Shown here: piece after piece, positions 6,080-10,780 of the stretch
Layout: each line of letters opens with the position of its first letter
How positions within the stretch are numbered: the stretch's first letter is position 1
Assembly (NCBI GenBank): GCA_015767395.1
Contig: JADWMI010000036.1
Coordinates: forward strand, 1 to 10,780
DNA: 10,780 nucleotides
Reading direction: 5' to 3'
Source: Bacteroidota bacterium
GTDB lineage: Bacteria; Bacteroidota; Bacteroidia; Flavobacteriales; Flavobacteriaceae
Translations under genes and position numbers: made by a program
Notes under the pieces: model-generated
What the model was told of the DNA's origin: nothing
Database searches by the model: none
The model's input: the letters and a program-made list of their open reading frames with translations, nothing else

Positions 6080-6361
6080 ATGAGTGATAGAGAAGAATTT
6101 TATAAAAAACTAAAGTCAAAATTAAATGAAAACACCACCTTTCCTTCAAAATATCTCTATAAATTTATTGTTCCAACCGATGAAATTAGAATAAAGCAAG
6201 TTGAGGATTTGTTTGATTATGAAGGGGCTGTAATAAATAAAAAAGCATCAAAAACAGGAAAATTTACAAGTGTTTCTATCCATATTATTATGAAAAGCGC
6301 CGATGCTGTTATAGAAAAATACCTTACTGCAGAAAAAATTGAAGGTATTATTTCTTTGTGA
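6080..6361 (+). CDS. DUF493 family protein (YbeD-like)
   Basis: The 93-residue protein matches the DUF493 family known from E. coli YbeD, a small ferredoxin-like alpha/beta fold. The characteristic core is FPSKYLYKFIVPTDEIRI (21-38), which forms the first strand, and the segment TSVSIHIIMKSADAVIEKYL (63-82), with the typical ending KIEGIISL. Its molecular function is not established; the fold resembles the regulatory domain of ACT type. The ATG at 6080 is chosen because family members in this group start with MSD-EF(Y). The upstream in-frame TTG at 6050 and ATG at 6053 would add about ten residues, lie close to the promoter and have no conserved look. The gene faces away from the NTPase-recQ-fmt operon. 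No terminator hairpin is visible before the next gene, so read-through is possible. Confidence 0.9.
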   Translation: MSDREEFYKKLKSKLNENTTFPSKYLYKFIVPTDEIRIKQVEDLFDYEGAVINKKASKTGKFTSVSIHIIMKSADAVIEKYLTAEKIEGIISL

Positions 6362-6369
6362 TACTTTTA
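6339..6369 (+). promoter_or_regulatory. Weak candidate promoter of the chaperone operon
   Basis: TTG at 6339-6341, a 20-nt spacer and TACTTTTA at 6362-6369 fit the Bacteroidota pattern with one mismatch in the -7 box (A for the final G). It overlaps the end of the DUF493 gene and would give a leader of about 80 nt. A TAATTTTT at 6426-6433 is another near match but lacks a TTG at proper spacing. The gap 6362-6453 otherwise holds nothing I can identify. Confidence 0.25.
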
Positions 6370-6453
6370 ACATCATTTCCTAAAAATAAAAAATAAATTG
6401 CAGCGTTTAAATTATCATTGAACATTAATTTTTTAAAGCCAAATTGTTAACTT

Positions 6454-8064
6454 ATGAAGTTGAAATATTTATTAATTCTTGTGCTTTTTATAGCTCTAAA
6501 AACATATTCACAAGATTCAAGTAATGTATTATTTAAAATAGATAATGAGCCTTATTATTCAAGTGAGTTTTTGGCAGTGTATAAGAAAAATCTAAACATA
6601 GTTTCAGATACAGAGGATAATACTATTGAAAAATATCTGCAAATGTTTGTAGATTATAAACTAAAAGTTAAAAGTGCAAAAGCCATTGGTTTAGATACTG
6701 TTAAAAGTTATAAAAGCGAACTGGAACAGTATAAAAAAGCCCTTGTTTTACCTTATTTAAAAGATGAAAACGTAACCAATAAATTGGTAAAAGAAGCATA
6801 CGATAGACTTATCAAAGAAGTAAATGTCAGTCATATTCTAATTTTTTTAAAGCCAGAAGCTACTCCTGCCGATACTTTAGCTGCATATAATGAGTTGTTA
6901 GCAGCTCGTAAATTAATTATTGAGGGTAGCCCTTTTTCGGATATAGCAAAGAAATATTCTAAAGACCCTTCTGTGAAGGAAAATGGAGGTGAAATTGGTT
7001 ATTTTACAGCTTTACAAATGGTATATCCTTTTGAAAATATGGCGTATGCCACACCCTTAGGTGAAGTATCGATGCCATTTAGAACAAAATTTGGATTCCA
7101 TATTTTAAAAGTAAATGATATAAGAAATTCTGAAGGTGAAGTAGAAGTTGCTCATATTATGCTCAAAAATAATACGGATGCAACAGCAAAAAAAATGGAT
7201 TCAATTTATAAATTGATAGAAAGTAATCCATCTGATTTTGAAAAATTAGCAAAAAACCTTTCTGAAGACAATGCAAGTGCTCCAAATGGTGGCCGGTTGA
7301 AAAAATTTAATTCGGGACAAATGATAAATGCTTTTTCTGATGTTGCATTTTCATTGCAAACAATTGGAGAAATTTCTAAACCATTCCATACACCTTATGG
7401 TTGGCATATTATTAAGCTTATAAATAAATATCCAATTGAAGATTTTGAGGCTCTTGAATCAAAATTACTAAGCCAGGTTGAAAATGATGATCGATCAAAT
7501 TTAATTGGGAAATCTGTGATAGAACGTTTGTTTAAAGAGTATAATATTGTTGTTTCTAAGGATGCCTTAAATCAGTTCAATGAAGGTGATTGGAAGAATT
7601 CCCCAGAAAACTTTCAACAAATATTGATAAAAATACAAGAGAAGGATATATATCAAAATAAGTTCATTCAATTTTTGAACAAGGGAAATAATCAATCTAT
7701 AAGTGCTGCCTTTAAGGTTTTTAAAGAAACGGAAGTTTTAAATTATTATAAAGAAAACATTGAATTTAATAATGCTGAATTCGCCGCTACTTATAAAGAA
7801 TTTGAAGAGGGCTTGTTGTTGTTTGAAATGTTGGAAAAACAAGTTTGGGAAAAATCTAAAGATAGCATTGGTTTGATTAATTATTTTGAATCAAATAAAT
7901 CTACACAATATGTTGGGAAAGATTTGAACAATAATAAAGGGCAAATTATTTCTGATTATCAAAATTATTTGGAAAAAATGTGGGTAAAAGAGCTGCATCA
8001 AAAATATAAAGTTGAATTTATAGAAAATGAGAAAAAGCATATATTAAAAACAAAATTTAACTGA
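6454..8064 (+). CDS. Periplasmic peptidylprolyl isomerase with two parvulin domains
   Basis: The 536-residue protein begins with a Sec signal peptide (MKLKYLLILVLFIALKTYS, likely cleaved before Q20). A SurA/PpiD-like helical N-domain (about 22-120) contains LQMFVDYKLKVKSAKAIGLD. Two parvulin (PpiC-type) domains follow. The first, about 124-222, has VSHILI (first hallmark histidine), NGGEIGYF and KFGFHILKV (second histidine). The second, about 230-324, has VAHIML, NGGRLKKF and PYGWHIIKL. Both keep the two histidines of the parvulin active site, so both could be active prolyl isomerases. The C-terminal 200 residues look helical and probably complete the chaperone body. The likely role is folding or escort of outer-membrane and secreted proteins. 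The stop shares one base with the next gene's start (TGATG). The gene opens the chaperone cluster leading to moxR. Confidence 0.92.
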   Translation: MKLKYLLILVLFIALKTYSQDSSNVLFKIDNEPYYSSEFLAVYKKNLNIVSDTEDNTIEKYLQMFVDYKLKVKSAKAIGLDTVKSYKSELEQYKKALVLPYLKDENVTNKLVKEAYDRLIKEVNVSHILIFLKPEATPADTLAAYNELLAARKLIIEGSPFSDIAKKYSKDPSVKENGGEIGYFTALQMVYPFENMAYATPLGEVSMPFRTKFGFHILKVNDIRNSEGEVEVAHIMLKNNTDATAKKMDSIYKLIESNPSDFEKLAKNLSEDNASAPNGGRLKKFNSGQMINAFSDVAFSLQTIGEISKPFHTPYGWHIIKLINKYPIEDFEALESKLLSQVENDDRSNLIGKSVIERLFKEYNIVVSKDALNQFNEGDWKNSPENFQQILIKIQEKDIYQNKFIQFLNKGNNQSISAAFKVFKETEVLNYYKENIEFNNAEFAATYKEFEEGLLLFEMLEKQVWEKSKDSIGLINYFESNKSTQYVGKDLNNNKGQIISDYQNYLEKMWVKELHQKYKVEFIENEKKHILKTKFN

Positions 8065-8912
8065 TGAGATATGCCTATTTAATTATATTATTTTTGTTGT
8101 TATTGCAATCTTGTGATTATTTTACAATTAAGGACGCATCTAAAGTTGCAGTAGCTCGTGTAAATGAAACCTATTTGTATAAAGGTGATTTAGAAAATAT
8201 TGTGTCAATTGGTACATCATCTCAGGATAGTATTTTAATTACAACCAATTATATTAATAACTGGGCTGAACAACAGTTATTACTCTCTAAAGCACAGTTG
8301 AATTTAGAAAATAAAACAGATCAATTTGAAAGTCTGGTAAGAAAATACAGACAAGATTTATATATAAATTCCTATAAAGAAGCAGTTGTTTTGGAGTATT
8401 TAAATACGGAGATAAACGATGAAGATATAGAAAAGTTTTACCAAGAAAACGGTGAGAATTTTAAGATAAACGAAGAGCTGTTAAAGCTGAAATACATTAA
8501 AATTGGAAAGGATATATATGATAAGAAAATGTTGATAAAGCTTTTTAAATCATCCAAAAAAGAAGATTTATTAGCGTTACAATCAAACGAGCTGTCATTA
8601 ATATCTCACCACTTAAATGATTCAATTTGGATAAAATATAGTGACTTTTTAAATGAAGTTTCGTTGTTTAAAACTGTTAGTCGGAATGAGATATTAAAAA
8701 AAGGTGTTTTTATTCAAAAAGAAGATTCATTAAGCTTATATTTGGTGGCTATAAAAGAGGTGTTGAAAAGAAATGAAATTGCTCCAAAAAGCTACATTAC
8801 ACCTACCATAAAGCAAATGATTTTACATCAAAGAAAATTATTATTATTAAGAAATATAGAAGAAACATTAATAGATGATGCAAGAAAAAACCAAGAATTT
8901 GAAATATATTAA
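8064..8912 (+). CDS. SurA-like lipoprotein without a recognisable parvulin domain
   Basis: The 282-residue product has a lipoprotein signal: hydrophobic residues 4-14, then a lipobox with LLQSC, making C17 the probable lipidated cysteine. The segment VAVARVNETYLYKGDLENIV (28-47) and the helix with NWAEQQLLLSKAQL are typical of the SurA-type N-domain, as is NDEDIEKFYQENGENF (about 117-132). Where a parvulin domain should follow, the order of strands and helices is suggestive (ELLKLKYIKI; later LYLVAIKEV), but both histidine hallmarks and the NGG turn are absent. It is best read as a membrane-anchored, non-catalytic chaperone relative; this is inference. It is coupled to the upstream isomerase (TGATG), and its end overlaps the next gene by 38 nt. 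Homologues are usually annotated as peptidylprolyl isomerase on N-domain similarity alone. Confidence 0.8.
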   Translation: MRYAYLIILFLLLLQSCDYFTIKDASKVAVARVNETYLYKGDLENIVSIGTSSQDSILITTNYINNWAEQQLLLSKAQLNLENKTDQFESLVRKYRQDLYINSYKEAVVLEYLNTEINDEDIEKFYQENGENFKINEELLKLKYIKIGKDIYDKKMLIKLFKSSKKEDLLALQSNELSLISHHLNDSIWIKYSDFLNEVSLFKTVSRNEILKKGVFIQKEDSLSLYLVAIKEVLKRNEIAPKSYITPTIKQMILHQRKLLLLRNIEETLIDDARKNQEFEIY

Positions 8913-10377
8913 AACCAAGAATAGTATACTTATAGCATTTCTTTTGTTTTTTATTGGGCTTAATGCTCAAAAAAAAGAAATTGGAAGTACCATGTCTGAA
9001 ACGGTAAAAGTTAAAGATACTACAATAGTTGAAGTTAAAGAAGAGGTTAAACCAAGTGTGGTTGTCAGTAATTCTAACCGTGTTAAAATTGATGGTGTAG
9101 CTGTTGTTATTGGTGATAACATTGTTTTAAATTCAGATATAGAAAAGTTTAAAAAAGAATTAGAACAACGAATGGAGGGCGATTTGACAATTTCAGATTG
9201 TGAAATTTTAGAAGAAATAATGACACAAAAATTAATTGCTCATATGGCCGTAATTGATAGTGTTGATGTTTCGGAAGCCGAAATTAATGAAGAGGTGGAT
9301 CGTAATATTAGTTATTTTACACAGCAACTTGGTTCTATGGATAAAGTTGTGGCGATGTACGGTTTTAATGATGAAGAGGATTTAAAAAAGGAATTGTACG
9401 GAATTCAAAAAGAACAATTACTAATTCGTAAAGAAAGCGCTAGTATTACTGAAAATATTGATGTAACCCCAGAGGAGGTTAGAACTTATTTCAAAAATTT
9501 AGAAGTTGATAACAACTTACCTGAATTTAGTACGGAAATTGAATTGGCTCAGATTGTGAAAACAATGAAACCGTCTGAAGAAGAAATAGACCGGATAATT
9601 GCTAAATTAACAGATATTAAAAAAGAAGTTGATGAAGGTTTTAGTTTTAGATTAAAAGCCATCATTCATTCTGATGATCCTGCGGTATCTGGAAATGGGC
9701 CTGGTTCTGGTGGTAAGTACACAATTACACGTCAAAGTGGTTTTATAAAAGAATTTAAAGAGGTTGCTTTTAGTTTGGATGAAGGGCAAGTATCTGAGCC
9801 TTTTAAATCTGGTTTTGGTTATCACATTATTAAGGTAGATAAAATTAAAGGACAAGAGCGTGATGTGAGTCATGTTTTAATTACACCTGAAATTAGTCCT
9901 AGTGAGATGAAAGCAGCTGAAGATGAATTGAAAAAAGTACGCGAACAAATATTAAGTGGTGAAATTACTTTTGAAGAAGCTGTTGTAAAACATTCAGACG
10001 ATAAGGATACTAGGATGAATGGAGGCGTTATTTTAAACCCAGAATCCAACGATACAAAATTTGATTTAACACGTATGGATCCACAATTGTATAACCGTGT
10101 TAGCAGTTTAAAACCAACGGAGATTACAGAACCTTTTTATGAAGAGGTTAGAGGTGGTGATAAAATGTTTAAAATGATCATTGTTAAGAATAAGATAGAA
10201 GCACATACTGCCGATTTTTCTAAAGATTATGAAAAAATTCAGCAACTTACTTTACAAAAAAAGAAAGAAGAAACTGTTGAAAAATGGGCTAAAGAGAAAC
10301 TCTTAGATACCTATATTAAAATTAACAGTGACTATAAAAAATGTGACTTTCAAAAAAACTGGAAAAAGATTAATTAA
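8875..10377 (+). CDS. surA: SurA-like periplasmic chaperone/peptidylprolyl isomerase
   Basis: This 500-residue SurA-like protein has a signal peptide (hydrophobic core about 17-28, likely cut after LNA at 31). A charged linker (40-66) follows, then the SurA N-domain from about 67: VKIDGVAVVIGDNIVLNSDIE and ILEEIMTQKLIAHMAVIDSV are hallmark segments. Parvulin 1 spans about 222-324 and keeps GFGYHIIKV, but has Gln in place of the first histidine (ELAQIV). Parvulin 2 spans about 330-440 and has VSHVLI and NGG, but lacks the second histidine (MFKMIIVKN). A C-terminal helix rich in Lys/Glu completes the chaperone. Role: periplasmic escort of outer-membrane proteins. ATG at 8875 and at 8878 are both possible starts; either one overlaps the previous gene. 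The stop is 2 nt from the moxR ATG. Confidence 0.93.
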   Translation: MMQEKTKNLKYIKTKNSILIAFLLFFIGLNAQKKEIGSTMSETVKVKDTTIVEVKEEVKPSVVVSNSNRVKIDGVAVVIGDNIVLNSDIEKFKKELEQRMEGDLTISDCEILEEIMTQKLIAHMAVIDSVDVSEAEINEEVDRNISYFTQQLGSMDKVVAMYGFNDEEDLKKELYGIQKEQLLIRKESASITENIDVTPEEVRTYFKNLEVDNNLPEFSTEIELAQIVKTMKPSEEEIDRIIAKLTDIKKEVDEGFSFRLKAIIHSDDPAVSGNGPGSGGKYTITRQSGFIKEFKEVAFSLDEGQVSEPFKSGFGYHIIKVDKIKGQERDVSHVLITPEISPSEMKAAEDELKKVREQILSGEITFEEAVVKHSDDKDTRMNGGVILNPESNDTKFDLTRMDPQLYNRVSSLKPTEITEPFYEEVRGGDKMFKMIIVKNKIEAHTADFSKDYEKIQQLTLQKKKEETVEKWAKEKLLDTYIKINSDYKKCDFQKNWKKIN

Positions 10378-10379
10378 TT

Positions 10380-10780
10380 ATGTCTGATGTTGCAGCTTTA
10401 AAATTATTAGTTGAAAAACACCAAGCTTTAAAAAAAGAAATTGGAAAAGTAATTATTGGCCAAAATAAGGCCGTAGAACATATTTTACTTTCTATTTTTA
10501 GTGGAGGTCATTCCTTATTAATTGGGGTGCCAGGGTTGGCTAAAACACTAATGGTTCATACCATCGCTTCAACCTTAGGGCTGGATTTTAAAAGAATTCA
10601 GTTTACACCAGATTTAATGCCTTCTGATATTTTAGGAAGTGAAATATTGGATGAAAACAATCAGTTTAAATTTATCAAAGGCCCTGTTTTCAGTAATATT
10701 ATACTGGCCGATGAAATAAACCGTACACCTCCAAAAACGCAAGCAGCATTGTTAGAGGCTATGCAAGAACGTACCGTTAC
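10380..10780 (+). CDS. moxR: MoxR family AAA+ ATPase (N-terminal part)
   Basis: The first 133 codons are present and the gene runs off the window. Visible features are the MoxR entry segment EIGKVIIGQNKAVEHILLSI (20-39), Walker A GVPGLAKT (49-56), FTPDLMPSDILGSEIL (75-90), the segment GPVFSNIILADEINR (101-115) with Walker B (ILADE), and TPPKTQAALLEAMQE. All are standard for the MoxR family. MoxR ATPases form hexameric rings and act as maturation chaperones, often with downstream DUF58 and VWA-domain (Bat) genes, which cannot be checked here. The ATG at 10380 lies 2 nt after the surA stop codon, so the gene very likely belongs to the same transcript and could link periplasmic folding to this ATPase. 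There is no sign of a frame break in the visible part. Confidence 0.95.
   Translation, partial: MSDVAALKLLVEKHQALKKEIGKVIIGQNKAVEHILLSIFSGGHSLLIGVPGLAKTLMVHTIASTLGLDFKRIQFTPDLMPSDILGSEILDENNQFKFIKGPVFSNIILADEINRTPPKTQAALLEAMQERTV

Noticed and set aside
9652..9873. Minus-strand open frame of 73 codons inside the surA-like gene
   Set aside because: It is antisense to the first parvulin domain and has no motif or own promoter.
1..10780. Search by eye for CRISPR arrays, insertion sequences, phage or defence genes
   Set aside because: No spaced direct repeats, transposase or recombinase motifs, or defence-type domains were seen, and the gene content is conserved housekeeping and envelope functions.

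Overview
The window reads as an ordinary chromosomal segment of a low-GC member of the Bacteroidota, most likely a marine-type Flavobacteriaceae. Four things point there: strong A+T richness, protein sequences typical of that group (START-like protein, HU, YqgE, short RecQ, DUF493, SurA-like chaperones), start codons that mostly lack a Shine-Dalgarno sequence, and promoters that fit the Bacteroidota pattern TTG-N17-23-TAnnTTTG. I see no insertion sequence, phage gene, CRISPR array or other mark of recent transfer.

Layout. Positions 2-75 hold a tRNA with anticodon CAU on the minus strand. Two plus-strand genes follow: a START-like domain protein (203-586), closed by a clear terminator (610-636), and a class IV PLP aminotransferase (665-1483). 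The aminotransferase converges on, and overlaps by 9 bp, a minus-strand yqgE gene (1475-2032). Next on the minus strand is a single-gene HU unit (2128-2400) with its own textbook promoter and terminator. A tightly coupled minus-strand operon then runs from 5963 down to 2591: an AAA_28-type NTPase, recQ and fmt, joined by TAATG and ATGA overlaps. A divergent intergenic region (5964-6079) leads to a plus-strand DUF493 gene (6080-6361). A plus-strand envelope operon follows: a two-parvulin periplasmic isomerase (6454-8064), a lipoprotein relative without a recognisable parvulin domain (8064-8912), a SurA-like chaperone (8875-10377) and the start of a MoxR AAA+ ATPase (10380 to the window end, cut off).

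How the genes fit together. The left two thirds are housekeeping genes: translation initiation (tRNA-CAU, fmt), DNA handling (HU, recQ) and small conserved proteins. The right third is a periplasmic folding cassette whose three chaperone genes overlap or nearly touch and run straight into moxR, which suggests joint expression. Nothing in the window amounts to a clearly undescribed system. The points most worth a second look are the graded loss of parvulin hallmark residues across the three chaperones, the roughly 200-residue segment between the helicase core and zinc site of RecQ, and the uncharacterised NTPase coupled to recQ and fmt.
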